In this document: positions 1-8,053 of the stretch, one piece after another
How positions within the stretch are numbered: the stretch's first letter is position 1
Layout: every line of letters starts with the position of its first letter
From: Rhizobium sp.
GTDB lineage: Bacteria; Pseudomonadota; Alphaproteobacteria; Rhizobiales; Rhizobiaceae
Direction: 5' to 3'
Assembly (NCBI GenBank): GCA_028290545.1
Contig: JAQGJP010000056.1
Coordinates: forward strand, 62,001 to 126,000
Length of the DNA: 64,000 nucleotides
The notes under the pieces: model-generated
The model's database searches: none
The model's input: the letters and a program-made list of their open reading frames with translations, nothing else
Told to the model about the DNA's origin: nothing
Program-made: the position numbers and the translations under genes

Positions 1-772
1 ATGCGGGATGGACATGGAAGCCGTCGGCGATGATGCCCGTATAGAGGCTGCCGAGATTGATCGCCGCACCCACCAGGCCCGGCGTGCGGTTTTCCAGCGG
101 GCTCATGGCATTGAACAGATGCGTGGCCGTTCGGGCGCCGGCGGCGACATAGCGCTCGGCGGTCTCGTAAGCGGTGTTGGTATGACCGAGGCTGACGGTG
201 AAACCGGCTTCCGCCAACTGCCGCACCTGATCCTCGGTGGTGTTCTCGGGTGCGACGGTGATCATCAGGCCATCGAACGCGCCTTTCAGCGTCAGCAACC
301 GCTGTAGGTCGGCGTCTTCCATCGGCCGGATCAGTGCCGGATGGTGTGTTCCCTTGCGGGCGACAGACAGATGCGGGCCCTCCAGATGCAGGCCGAGGAA
401 GCCCGCAACGCTGGCGGCCCTGGCCTGTTTGCCGGCCTCGACCGCAGCGGCGGTGATTTCCCTGGTATCGGTGATCAGCGTCGGCAGCAGCGCCGTCGTG
501 CCGAATTTCGCATGCGCGGCACAGATCTGCCGGATGCCATCGGCGGACTGGTCGTCGTTGAGCATGACGCCGCCGCCGCCATTGACCTGCAGGTCGATGA
601 AGCCGGGAACGATCACGGCGCCGCCGCAATCGATCCGCTTTGCATCCTCTGGAATTTCGTTCGCCGAGAGAATGCCTCTGATCTCGCGATCTTCGATCAC
701 CAGCGAGCGGTGTTCATGCCATGCATGGCCATCGAAAATCCGCGCATTGATCAGTGCAGTTAGCTGGCTCAT
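1..772 (-). CDS. nagA: N-acetylglucosamine-6-phosphate deacetylase (3' end cut by window edge)
   Basis: Removes acetate from GlcNAc-6-phosphate, giving glucosamine-6-phosphate in the cytoplasm. About 257 codons are visible; the C-terminus lies beyond base 1. The amidohydrolase pattern is clear: VPGFIDLQVNGGGG near residue 55, LHLEGPHLS near 125, SLGHTNTAYE near 190 and THLFNAMSPLENRTPGLVGA near 215, which include the family's metal and substrate ligands. The ATG at 772 overlaps the TGA of the upstream SIS gene (ATGA), so the two are probably translationally coupled in the leftward amino-sugar operon. Product assignment is secure. Confidence 0.95.
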   Translation of the reverse strand, partial: MSQLTALINARIFDGHAWHEHRSLVIEDREIRGILSANEIPEDAKRIDCGGAVIVPGFIDLQVNGGGGVMLNDDQSADGIRQICAAHAKFGTTALLPTLITDTREITAAAVEAGKQARAASVAGFLGLHLEGPHLSVARKGTHHPALIRPMEDADLQRLLTLKGAFDGLMITVAPENTTEDQVRQLAEAGFTVSLGHTNTAYETAERYVAAGARTATHLFNAMSPLENRTPGLVGAAINLGSLYTGIIADGFHVHPA

Positions 773-1797
773 CGGGTCTCCGTCACCTTCTTGAGGGCGG
801 GAGGGGCGTCCGGATTGAAACCGCGCGACCGCGACCAGGCTTCGACGAAACCGTAGAACGGAATGATCAGCGCCAGCGAGTCGGTCAGCGGATGGCCTGT
901 CTCGACAAACGGCAGGCGGCGCGCGGACGTCGCGCCATCGGCGGTAATGAACGCAAGCGCGCCCTTGGCGGCGAGGCCGTCGGCGGTTTCGCGCACTGAT
1001 GCCAGCGCGGCATCGCGGGCGGCGAAAGTGATCACCGGGAAACGCCGGTCGACAAGCGCCACCGGCCCATGCAGAACCTCGGCGCTGGAATAGGCTTCGG
1101 CATGCATTTCCGATGTTTCCTTGAACTTCAGCGCAGCTTCGCTGGCGATCGCCAGCGACGGGCCGCGTCCGAGCATGTAGAGCGATTCCGCTTCGCCAAG
1201 TTCGTCGGCCAGTTCCTGCCAGTTGAGTCTGGTCGCCTGACGGAGTTTTTCCGGCAGGGCGGAGATGGAGCGCTGGAGTTCGGCGTCGGCGGTCCACCCG
1301 GCAATGATCGCCAGACCGGCAAGAACCGAGTTGAAGAAGGATTTGGTCGCGGCGACAGCCAGTTCCGGGCCGGCATTGATATTGATCGGATGTGCCGAGG
1401 CTTCCGAAAGCGGCGACGGCAGCGTGTTGGTGAGCGCGATCGTCAGCGCGCCGGATTTCGCGGCGGATTGGGCGAGTGCAACGATATCCGGGCTCTTGCC
1501 GGACTGCGAAATGGAAATCGCCGCCGCCTGATCGAGCTTCAATGACTTGTTATAGATCGAGGCGAGCGACGGGCCGATCGAGGCGACCGCGCGGCCGGCC
1601 TGCTGCTCGATCGCGTATTTGATGAAATGCGCCGCATGATCCGACGAGCCGCGCGCGATGGTGATCAGGAAGGCCGGATCCTTGGCGCGGAGGGCCTGGC
1701 CCGCTTCCTTAAGGGAAGCGGCGGACTCCTGCAGCAGCCGTGCGGCGGCATCGGGGATTTCATCGATTTCGTTTCGCATATGCGTCGTCATGGTCAT
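769..1797 (-). CDS. SIS-domain glucosamine-6-phosphate deaminase (GlmS-like, NagB-II type)
   Basis: A 342-residue protein of two SIS domains without the glutamine amidotransferase half of GlmS. ITIARGSSDHAAHFIKY (near residue 45), ISQSGKSPDIV (near 97) and EVLHGPVALVD (near 242) match the sugar-phosphate sites of the GlmS isomerase half. Stand-alone proteins of this kind next to nagA are the alternative NagB-II deaminase, turning glucosamine-6-phosphate into fructose-6-phosphate plus ammonia; no classical NagB is seen here. Starts at 1797 and 1791 are both possible; the purine-rich GAAGAGAGA fits the 1791 ATG better. It lies 22 bp after the GntR gene and overlaps nagA by 4 bp. AgaS-like activity is the main alternative. 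Confidence 0.88.
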   Translation of the reverse strand: MTMTTHMRNEIDEIPDAAARLLQESAASLKEAGQALRAKDPAFLITIARGSSDHAAHFIKYAIEQQAGRAVASIGPSLASIYNKSLKLDQAAAISISQSGKSPDIVALAQSAAKSGALTIALTNTLPSPLSEASAHPININAGPELAVAATKSFFNSVLAGLAIIAGWTADAELQRSISALPEKLRQATRLNWQELADELGEAESLYMLGRGPSLAIASEAALKFKETSEMHAEAYSSAEVLHGPVALVDRRFPVITFAARDAALASVRETADGLAAKGALAFITADGATSARRLPFVETGHPLTDSLALIIPFYGFVEAWSRSRGFNPDAPPALKKVTETR

Positions 1798-1819
1798 TCT
1801 CTCTTCACTGGTGCACGGA

Positions 1820-2584
1820 TCAGACGTCTGTAAGCGTCATTTCCGCAACGAAATCATAGGCATCGCCGCGATAGAGCGAGCGTGTGAACTCAACGGCGCG
1901 GCCCGAGGCGAGATACGAAACGCGCTCAATCGCCAGTCCCGCGGAGCCGACCGGAACGGCCAGCAGCGCTGCATCTTCCCTGGTGACATTGCACGCCGAA
2001 ATGCGCTGAACGGCGCGTACGGGACGGTGATCGGTGCGGTGCAGTTCCGCATAGAGCGAATTATCGACCGACTTCGGATCGGGCAGGATATCGGAAGCCA
2101 GGCTGGCGCGCTCGATGGCCAGCGGCAATTCATTGGCGATGCGCAGGCGGCCAAGCCGCGCCACCATCATCCCGACCTTGAGGCCAAGCTTCATCATTTC
2201 GTCCGGCGACGGGTGGAACAGCCCGCGCTCCAGCCATTCCGACCGGGTCTTATAGCCACGCCGCGCCATGTCCTCGGTGAACGAGGTGAGCCGCGAAAGC
2301 GGTTGCTGCAGGCGCGATACGGGCTTCATCACAAATGTGCCGGATCCGTGCCTGCGGCTCAGCAATCCGTCCTTGACGAGGTCGTCGACCGCCTTGCGCA
2401 CGGTGACGCGGCTGACATTTGCGAACTCGGCGAGGTCGCGCTCAGGCGGCAGAGCCTGTCCGTGGCTGAGCTTGCCAGTGAGGATGGCATCCTCCAGCGA
2501 GTGCCGGAGCTTGACGTAGAGCGGGCCGCCGCCGGCGGATTGCAGGTCTGCGGGCGACAGGATCGCGGAGAGGGCTTCGGTCAT
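1820..2584 (-). CDS. GntR/HutC-family regulator with UTRA domain, probable amino-sugar repressor
   Basis: A 254-residue regulator. The N-terminal winged helix (LPPERDLAEFANVSRVTVRKAVDDLV, residues about 45-70, then the wing RRHGSGTFV) is typical GntR; the C-terminal half (about 95-250, RLTSFTEDM ... RIANELPLAIERASL) is a UTRA ligand-binding domain as in NagR/DasR/NagQ, which sense GlcNAc-6-P or GlcN-6-P. It sits inside the operon whose enzymes make and consume those effectors, and its ATG overlaps the kinase stop (ATGA). The likely targets are the two 19-bp sites at 3491-3510 and 3633-3651. Effector and targets are inference. Confidence 0.9.
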   Translation of the reverse strand: MTEALSAILSPADLQSAGGGPLYVKLRHSLEDAILTGKLSHGQALPPERDLAEFANVSRVTVRKAVDDLVKDGLLSRRHGSGTFVMKPVSRLQQPLSRLTSFTEDMARRGYKTRSEWLERGLFHPSPDEMMKLGLKVGMMVARLGRLRIANELPLAIERASLASDILPDPKSVDNSLYAELHRTDHRPVRAVQRISACNVTREDAALLAVPVGSAGLAIERVSYLASGRAVEFTRSLYRGDAYDFVAEMTLTDV

Positions 2585-3468
2585 TCCGCCACCTCGCGCT
2601 GGTCGATGAAGGATGATTTCGCCAGAGCGATCGCGCCGGCCAGCGCGTCTGCGACGGGTGCAACTAGACGGCTGCGATGGCGCGGCGAAAGGAATGGCGG
2701 ATATAGGGCGGCCAACCCGCCCAGCAGGCAGAGCCGCCCGCCGCCGGTGATCTCCGAGACGCGGTCGAGTGCGGCGTCGATCCAGCCGGCAGATTGGGTT
2801 ATGATGCGCAGAGCCGTTACGTCGCCGGTGGAGGCGAAGTCGAACACGCGCGGCGCAAACCGCCCGTAGTCACCCGGTTTGGCGCGCTGCGAAAACTTCA
2901 CCATCTTTGGCGGGGCATTGTCGAACTCTTCCAGCAGGGATGTCGCCAGCAACGTCCGGGGGACTATGCCGTCATGCACCAGCAGGCTTTCCTGCATCGC
3001 CATTTGTCCAAGGCGCGCGCCGCTGCCGAGATCGCCGATATTGAAGCCCCAGCCGCCAACATAGGAAACGCGGTTTCCGCTGCGGGCGATGTAGATCGTG
3101 CCGGTGCCAAGAATGGCGACCCCACCATCGCCATCGCCAAGCGCACCCTGCAGCGCAACCAAGCCATCGGACTCGATGATCGAATGCGCGAACGGAAGGC
3201 GGGGTATGACATAGGCGACGGTATCCTCGACATTGTTGCCGGCGAGACCGAGGAAAGCGTCGGCCGATTGCACAAGCTCCTCGCTGAGGCCGGCGTCAGT
3301 AAAGGCTGCCTTGGCGGCCTTCGTAATGTTGACTAGGGCAGTATCGGGCGCGGTCATGATATTGGCGGCGCCGCTTTTGCCATGACCGAGAATCCGACCG
3401 GTCGCATCTGCGACCGCCGCGCGGCAACTCGTGCCGCCTCCATCGATTCCCACCAGATATCGCTGCAT
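2581..3468 (-). CDS. BadF/BadG/BcrA/BcrD-type N-acetylglucosamine kinase
   Basis: ASKHA-fold sugar kinase of 295 residues, similar to eukaryotic-type and Vibrio GlcNAc kinases. VGIDGGGTSCRAAV (residues 5-18) is phosphate loop 1; GTGTIYIA and the glycine-rich GGWGFNIGDLGSGA follow mid-protein, and LCLLGGLA near 260 is the adenosine loop. It should phosphorylate incoming GlcNAc or a related amino sugar, feeding nagA. The ATG at 3468 is chosen because GGAGA lies 7 nt upstream; the in-frame ATG at 3474 would leave 1 nt. It is first in the leftward transcript and diverges from murQ across the operator region. A MurNAc kinase role is possible because murQ is opposite. Confidence 0.87.
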   Translation of the reverse strand: MQRYLVGIDGGGTSCRAAVADATGRILGHGKSGAANIMTAPDTALVNITKAAKAAFTDAGLSEELVQSADAFLGLAGNNVEDTVAYVIPRLPFAHSIIESDGLVALQGALGDGDGGVAILGTGTIYIARSGNRVSYVGGWGFNIGDLGSGARLGQMAMQESLLVHDGIVPRTLLATSLLEEFDNAPPKMVKFSQRAKPGDYGRFAPRVFDFASTGDVTALRIITQSAGWIDAALDRVSEITGGGRLCLLGGLAALYPPFLSPRHRSRLVAPVADALAGAIALAKSSFIDQREVAE

Positions 3469-3490
3469 GAACATGTCTCCTGAAAACGAT

Positions 3491-3510
3491 GATACCAAAA
3501 AAATACCAAT
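3491..3510 (-). promoter_or_regulatory. Putative GntR operator, copy 1
   Basis: Read on the minus strand this site is ATTGGTAT-TTTT-TTGGTAT, two TTGGTAT direct half-repeats 11 bp apart, so both fall on one helix face. It lies about 25 bp upstream of the kinase start codon. A copy differing at one base lies at 3633-3651 on the plus strand, in the same position relative to murQ. Symmetric placement at two divergent promoters and the adjacent GntR gene argue for an operator; binding is not shown. Confidence 0.6.
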
Positions 3511-3632
3511 ATCCAAGCCGTAAAAATAAACTTTTCGATAAAAACCAAATAATGTAATAAAACAGTTCCTTAGGTATTGAGCCTAGGCTTTGCATGACAA
3601 AAAATTAATTGAAAAGTAAATTTATCTGGACA

Positions 3633-3651
3633 ATTGGTATTTTTTTGGCAT
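3633..3651 (+). promoter_or_regulatory. Putative GntR operator, copy 2
   Basis: ATTGGTAT-TTTT-TTGGCAT on the plus strand, identical to copy 1 at 18 of 19 positions and inverted relative to it. It ends about 25 bp before the murQ ATG, mirroring copy 1. The two sites are about 122 bp apart, close to 12 helical turns, a spacing that would allow looping by a dimeric repressor. Confidence 0.6.
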
Positions 3652-3676
3652 TAAATCACGGCAGAGGAGTTTTCAG

Positions 3677-4570
3677 ATGACCGGACGTGGAACTGAGGCA
3701 TTGAACGACAAGGCGAGGGGGCTCGACACGTTTGCGCCGGGCGATATCCTTGCGCTTCTGGGTTCGGGCCAGCAGGAAGCCGCCAAGGCCGTTGATGGCG
3801 CCCGCGATGCGATTTCAGCCGCATCCGCACTTGCAGCCAATGCTATCTCCTCCGGCGGAAAGCTGGTCTATGCCGGCGCCGGCAGTTCCGGCCTGATGGC
3901 GATGGCCGACGCATTGGAATTGCCCGGCACATATGGAATTCCCCGCGAACAGATCGTCATTCTGCTTGCCGGCGGCATGGCCAATCTGACCGATCTGCCG
4001 GGCGCGCCGGAAGACGATATCGAACTTGCGAAATCCGATGCCGACAAGAATATCGGTCCCGGCGACTGCGTTTTGTCGATTTCAGCCAGCGGCTCGACGC
4101 CCTATGCTTTGGCGATCGCCGAGGCTGCCAAGGCAAGGGGTGCGAAAGTCATTGCCATCGCCAACAATGCCGGTGCGAAGCTGTTTGCGGGTGCCGATGT
4201 CGCCATCCTGCTTGAGACGCCACCGGAACTCGTCTCCGGCTCGACCCGCATGGGCGCGGGCACCGCGCAGAAGATCGCGCTCAACATGTTCTCGACCCTG
4301 ATGGCCATCCGCCTCGGTCATGTGCATGACGGTTATATGGTCAACCTTCGGGCAGACAATAAGAAATTGCAAATCCGGGCGGCCCGGATAGTGTCCGAGA
4401 TATCCGGTATCGAATTCCAGGATGCGGGGCGGCTGGTCGAAGCCGCCTCGGGTTCGGTGAAGACCGCGATCCTGCTCGCTGCGGGCGTCGAGGACAAAAG
4501 TTCGGCTGAAGCCATGCTTCGGGAAAGCGGCCAGAATGTGCGGCGCGCGCTCGGCATGATCGGCAGATAG
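3677..4570 (+). CDS. murQ: N-acetylmuramic acid 6-phosphate etherase
   Basis: Cleaves the lactyl ether of MurNAc-6-phosphate to give GlcNAc-6-phosphate and D-lactate, the committed step of muramic-acid salvage. The 297 residues match MurQ throughout: TEALNDKARGLD near the N-terminus, YAGAGSSGLMAMADALELPG (about 68-87) containing the Glu equivalent to the catalytic residue of the family's SECPPT segment, LSISASGSTPYAL (about 135), and STRMGAGTAQK (about 188). The product feeds nagA across the divergent promoter. First gene of the rightward transcript; GCAGAGGAG is the ribosome site. Regulation is expected from the operator at 3633-3651. Confidence 0.95.
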   Translation: MTGRGTEALNDKARGLDTFAPGDILALLGSGQQEAAKAVDGARDAISAASALAANAISSGGKLVYAGAGSSGLMAMADALELPGTYGIPREQIVILLAGGMANLTDLPGAPEDDIELAKSDADKNIGPGDCVLSISASGSTPYALAIAEAAKARGAKVIAIANNAGAKLFAGADVAILLETPPELVSGSTRMGAGTAQKIALNMFSTLMAIRLGHVHDGYMVNLRADNKKLQIRAARIVSEISGIEFQDAGRLVEAASGSVKTAILLAAGVEDKSSAEAMLRESGQNVRRALGMIGR

Positions 4571-4594
4571 ACTAAAGAAGAACCACAGTTGATG

Positions 4595-4611
4595 AACGCC
4601 ATGGTGGCGTT
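4595..4611 (+). other. Small stem-loop between murQ and the binding-protein gene
   Basis: AACGCC and GGCGTT pair around the 5-nt loop ATGGT, 20 bp before the next start codon. There is no T-run, so it is more likely an mRNA processing or stability element than a terminator. Confidence 0.35.
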
Positions 4612-4631
4612 ACACCAAGAGGGAGAACAAA

Positions 4632-5891
4632 ATGACCCGTAATCTCATCAAGGTCCTGCTTCTGGGCACCAGCCTGCTTGGCTATGCCGGGATCGCATCG
4701 GCCGAAGACGTGACGCTGACCATCGAGAGCTGGCGCAACGACGACCTGGCGATCTGGAAGGACAAGCTCATTCCGGCTTTCGAAGCCAAGAATCCCGGCA
4801 TCAAGGTCGTCTTCTCGCCATCCGCCCCAACCGAATACAATGCCGCGCTGAATGCCAAGCTGGAATCCGGCTCGGCCGGCGACCTGATTACCTGCCGCCC
4901 GTTCGATGCCTCGCTGGAGCTCTACAAGAAGGGCTATCTCGCCGACATCACCAAGAACCCGGGCATGGAGAATTTCGAGCCGGTTGCCAAGTCCGCATGG
5001 CAGACAGATGACGGCGCGGCCACTTTCTGCGTGCCGATGGCGTCGGTCATTCACGGTTTCATCTACAACAAGGACGCTTTCGACGCATTGAAGATCGCCG
5101 TGCCGAAGACCGAAGCCGAGTTCTTTGCAGCGCTCGACAAGATCAAGGCTGACGGCACCTATATTCCGATGGCGATGGGCACCAAGGACCTCTGGGAAGC
5201 CGCCACCATGGCCTATCAGAACATCGGCCCGAACTATTGGAAGGGCGAGGAAGGCCGCCTTGCGCTGATCAAGGGAACCGAAAAGCTCACCGATCCGCAG
5301 TGGGTCGAGCCCTTCAAGCAGCTTGCCAAGTGGAAGCCCTATCTCGGCGATGGCTTCGAAGCCCAGACCTATCCGGACAGCCAGAATCTCTTCACGCTCG
5401 GCCGTGCGGCGATCTATCCTGCCGGTTCGTGGGAAATCGGCGGCTTCAACACCCAGGCGCAGTTCAAGATGGGCGCATTCGCACCGCCGGTCGCCAAGGA
5501 CGGTGACACCTGCTACATTTCCGACCACACCGATATCGGCATCGGCATGAACGCCAAGGGCCCGCACACCGCCGAAGCCGCGAAGTTCCTGACCTGGGTA
5601 TCCTCGCCGGAATTCGCAGACATGTATGCCAATTCGCTGCCGGGCTTCTTCAGCCTCAACAAGACGGCTGTGAAGATGGCCGACCCGCTCGCTCAGGAAT
5701 TCGTTTCCTGGCGCGAAAAGTGCAAGCCGACGATCCGCTCGACCTACCAGATCCTGTCGCGCGGCACGCCGAACCTGGAAAACGAAACCTGGGTTGAATC
5801 GGCAAACGTCATCAACGGCACCGACACGCCGGAAGCGGCCGCCGAGAAACTGCAGAAGGGCCTCGACGCCTGGTACAAGCCTGCGAAGTAA
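4632..5891 (+). CDS. ABC transporter sugar-binding protein (SBP family 1)
   Basis: A 419-residue periplasmic solute-binding protein. The signal peptide is MTRNLIKVLLLGTSLLGYAGIASA with cleavage before EDVTLTIESW, and the mature part has the two-lobed family 1 pattern (LIPAFEAKNPGIKV, GDLITCRPFDASLELY, GRAAIYPAGSWEIGGF, DIGIGMNAKGPHTAEAAKFLTWVSSPEF). Three mature-domain cysteines are visible, which is many for this family. It follows murQ by 61 bp behind GAGGGAG, and the matching permeases begin 355 bp later. By context the ligand is an amino sugar or muramic-acid-containing saccharide; the sequence does not specify which. Confidence 0.92.
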   Translation: MTRNLIKVLLLGTSLLGYAGIASAEDVTLTIESWRNDDLAIWKDKLIPAFEAKNPGIKVVFSPSAPTEYNAALNAKLESGSAGDLITCRPFDASLELYKKGYLADITKNPGMENFEPVAKSAWQTDDGAATFCVPMASVIHGFIYNKDAFDALKIAVPKTEAEFFAALDKIKADGTYIPMAMGTKDLWEAATMAYQNIGPNYWKGEEGRLALIKGTEKLTDPQWVEPFKQLAKWKPYLGDGFEAQTYPDSQNLFTLGRAAIYPAGSWEIGGFNTQAQFKMGAFAPPVAKDGDTCYISDHTDIGIGMNAKGPHTAEAAKFLTWVSSPEFADMYANSLPGFFSLNKTAVKMADPLAQEFVSWREKCKPTIRSTYQILSRGTPNLENETWVESANVINGTDTPEAAAEKLQKGLDAWYKPAK

Positions 5892-6246
5892 AGGCTGATT
5901 GGCAAAGCGGAGTTTTGTATGAGGCTCCGCAAGGATTGATCGCAATTGCTCCTCTATCGAGGCAGGTAGGGGAGCAAGTCCCGATGTCCCATCGCGCGGA
6001 GTTGGCGACGTCAATTCGCACGACGGACACAGTGGATGCGGCGGTCCTTCGGCTCTTCATTCTGATTCCGCAAGTCGTCTTTGATGCCGCCGCGAGTCGT
6101 TCTCGATGCCTCACGGCGGGTTTCGATGTTTCTCGGAGGGTTTCGTGTCTCGAAGCGGGTGCGAGGTGTCGTGGAGCGTTCGCCATCTTCTGACCAGCCT
6201 TTGAATCCCGCAGTCTTCAAGCACCATTCAAACTAGGGCCAACCTC
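5892..6246 (+). other. Non-coding gap between binding-protein and permease genes
   Basis: 355 bp with no credible gene. It starts with two hairpins: GCGGAG/CTCCGC at 5907-5930 and TTGCTCC/GGAGCAA at 5946-5977. Such structures after a binding-protein gene often raise its mRNA level relative to the permeases. A run of degenerate 19-21 bp repeats follows at 6100-6178. Short open frames on both strands here have no family character or ribosome site. Confidence 0.6.
6100..6178 (+). repeat. Four degenerate tandem units of 19-21 bp
   Basis: Units at 6100-6120, 6121-6140, 6141-6159 and 6160-6178 share a T-rich start with CGATG or CGTGT and a GGCGGG-like end (TTTCGATG...TCGGAGGG, TTTCGTGTCTCGAAGCGGG). 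The fourth copy is the most diverged. No function is evident. Confidence 0.45.
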
Positions 6247-7197
6247 ATGCAGAATGTCGATGATCTGCCAATCCAACAGGCAACAGTCCGGCGGCCGTTC
6301 CGCTGGCATATCGTCGTGTTCATGCTGCCGGCGCTGCTGGTCTACACCGCGGTGATGATCATTCCGCTGGCCGGCACGCTTTGGCTGTCATTCTTCAACA
6401 TGGTCGATGGGCAGCGGGTTTTCGTCGGCCTGCAGAATTTCAGGACCTTGTTCGGCGAAGCCAGATGGGCGGACGGTTTCTGGAATGCACTCGGCAACAA
6501 TGTGGTGTTCTTCATCATCCACATGCTGGTGCAGAACCCGATCGGCGTCGCGCTCGCCGCCCTGCTGTCCATTCCGAGGCTGCGTTTCGCAACATTCTAT
6601 CGGACGGCGATCTTCCTGCCGACGCTGCTGTCCTTCGTGATCGTCGGCTTCATCTGGAAGCTGATCCTGTCGCCGATCTGGGGTGTGACGCCCGACCTGC
6701 TCGGTTACCTGCACCTGAAATTCCTGTTCGCGCCCTGGCTCGGCCGGCCGAATTCGGCGCTGATCGCGGTGTCGCTGATCTCGGTCTGGCAATATGTCGG
6801 CATTCCGATGATGCTGATCTACGCGGCTCTCCTGAACATCCCCGACGAGGTGATCGAGGCCGCCGAAATGGATGGCATCACCGGCTGGAGCCAGTTCTGG
6901 AAGATCAAGCTGCCGCTGGTGCTGCCGGCGATCGGCATCATCTCGATCCTGACCTTCGTCGGCAATTTCAACGCTTTCGACCTGATCTACACCGTGCAGG
7001 GGGCGCTGGCGGGGCCGGATGGCTCGACGGATATCCTGGGGACGCTGCTTTACCGCACCTTCTTCGGTTTCCAACTGCAGCTCGGCGACCGCTCGATGGG
7101 GGCGACGATCGCCACGGTGATGTTCCTGATCATCCTCGCGGGCGTCAGCTTCTATCTGTTCGCCATCCAGCGGCGCATGCGCCACTATCAGTTCTGA
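6247..7197 (+). CDS. Sugar ABC transporter permease, MalF/UgpA type
   Basis: A 316-residue inner-membrane subunit with six predicted helices. The first spans about residues 22-45 (HIVVFMLPALLVYTAVMIIP). The EAA loop that contacts the ATPase is EAAEMDGITGWSQFWKIKLPLVLPAI, about residues 203-228. It forms the channel heterodimer with the next gene product. Sixteen bp separate the two permease genes. Substrate follows from the operon: probably an amino sugar or muropeptide-derived sugar. Confidence 0.93.
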   Translation: MQNVDDLPIQQATVRRPFRWHIVVFMLPALLVYTAVMIIPLAGTLWLSFFNMVDGQRVFVGLQNFRTLFGEARWADGFWNALGNNVVFFIIHMLVQNPIGVALAALLSIPRLRFATFYRTAIFLPTLLSFVIVGFIWKLILSPIWGVTPDLLGYLHLKFLFAPWLGRPNSALIAVSLISVWQYVGIPMMLIYAALLNIPDEVIEAAEMDGITGWSQFWKIKLPLVLPAIGIISILTFVGNFNAFDLIYTVQGALAGPDGSTDILGTLLYRTFFGFQLQLGDRSMGATIATVMFLIILAGVSFYLFAIQRRMRHYQF

Positions 7198-7213
7198 GAA
7201 AGAGGAAAGCGCA

Positions 7214-8053
7214 ATGTCCAGAGCCCGTTCCTCAACGCCCCGCGCCATCGCCGCCCATGCGGTGCTAATCGCCTATACCTGTATCGCGCTGTTTCCCGTG
7301 GTGCTGACGATCATGAATTCCTTCAAGTCGCGGGCGGCGATCTTCCGCAATCCGATGCAACCGCCGTTGCCGTCGAGCTTCGACATGATCGGCTATGAGA
7401 CGGTGCTCAGCGGCGGAAATTTCGTCCACTACATGCAGAATTCGCTGGTCGTCACCATCGTGTCGATCGCGCTGGTGCTGCTGTTCGGCGCCATGGCGGC
7501 GTTCGCGCTGTCGGAATACCGCTTCAGGGGCAATACGCTGCTCGGTCTCTACATGGCGCTCGGCATCATGATCCCGATCCGGCTCGGCACGATCGGCATC
7601 CTGCAGGGCATGGTCGCCTCCGGGCTGGTCAATACGCTGACGGCGCTGATCCTGGTCTACACGGCGCAGGGCCTGCCACTGGCGATCTTCATTCTCTCCG
7701 AATTCATGCGAACGGTCTCCGACGACCTCAAGAATGCCGGCCGTATCGACGGCCTCTCGGAATACAAGATCTTCTTCCGGCTGGTGCTGCCGCTGATCCG
7801 TCCGGCCATGGCCACCGTCGCGGTGTTCACCATGATCCCGATCTGGAACGATCTGTGGTTCCCGCTGATCCTGGCGCCATCCGAGGCGACCAAGACCATC
7901 ACGCTCGGCGCCCAGATCTTCATCGGCCAGTTCGTCACCAACTGGAATGCGGTGCTTGCGGCTCTGTCGCTGGCCATCGCCCCCGTTCTCGTCCTTTATT
8001 TGATCTTCTCGCGACAGCTTATTCGCGGCATTACAGCAGGAGCAGTGAAATGA
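7214..8053 (+). CDS. Sugar ABC transporter permease, MalG/UgpE type
   Basis: Second channel subunit, 279 residues, six predicted helices; the first covers about residues 15-32. The EAA-type loop KNAGRIDGLSEYKIFFRLVLPLIRPA lies near residues 172-197. GAGGAAAGCGCA is the ribosome site. Its TGA overlaps the ATG of the oxidoreductase (ATGA at 8050), so uptake and the redox enzyme are made from coupled cistrons. Confidence 0.93.
   Translation: MSRARSSTPRAIAAHAVLIAYTCIALFPVVLTIMNSFKSRAAIFRNPMQPPLPSSFDMIGYETVLSGGNFVHYMQNSLVVTIVSIALVLLFGAMAAFALSEYRFRGNTLLGLYMALGIMIPIRLGTIGILQGMVASGLVNTLTALILVYTAQGLPLAIFILSEFMRTVSDDLKNAGRIDGLSEYKIFFRLVLPLIRPAMATVAVFTMIPIWNDLWFPLILAPSEATKTITLGAQIFIGQFVTNWNAVLAALSLAIAPVLVLYLIFSRQLIRGITAGAVK

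Noticed and set aside
4572..6014. 480-codon minus-strand open frame
   Set aside because: Antisense to the sugar-binding protein gene; no recognisable domain.
5915..6193. 92-codon plus-strand frame and overlapping minus-strand frames in the ABC operon gap
   Set aside because: No ribosome site, no family, and the peptides mirror the DNA repeat at 6100-6178.
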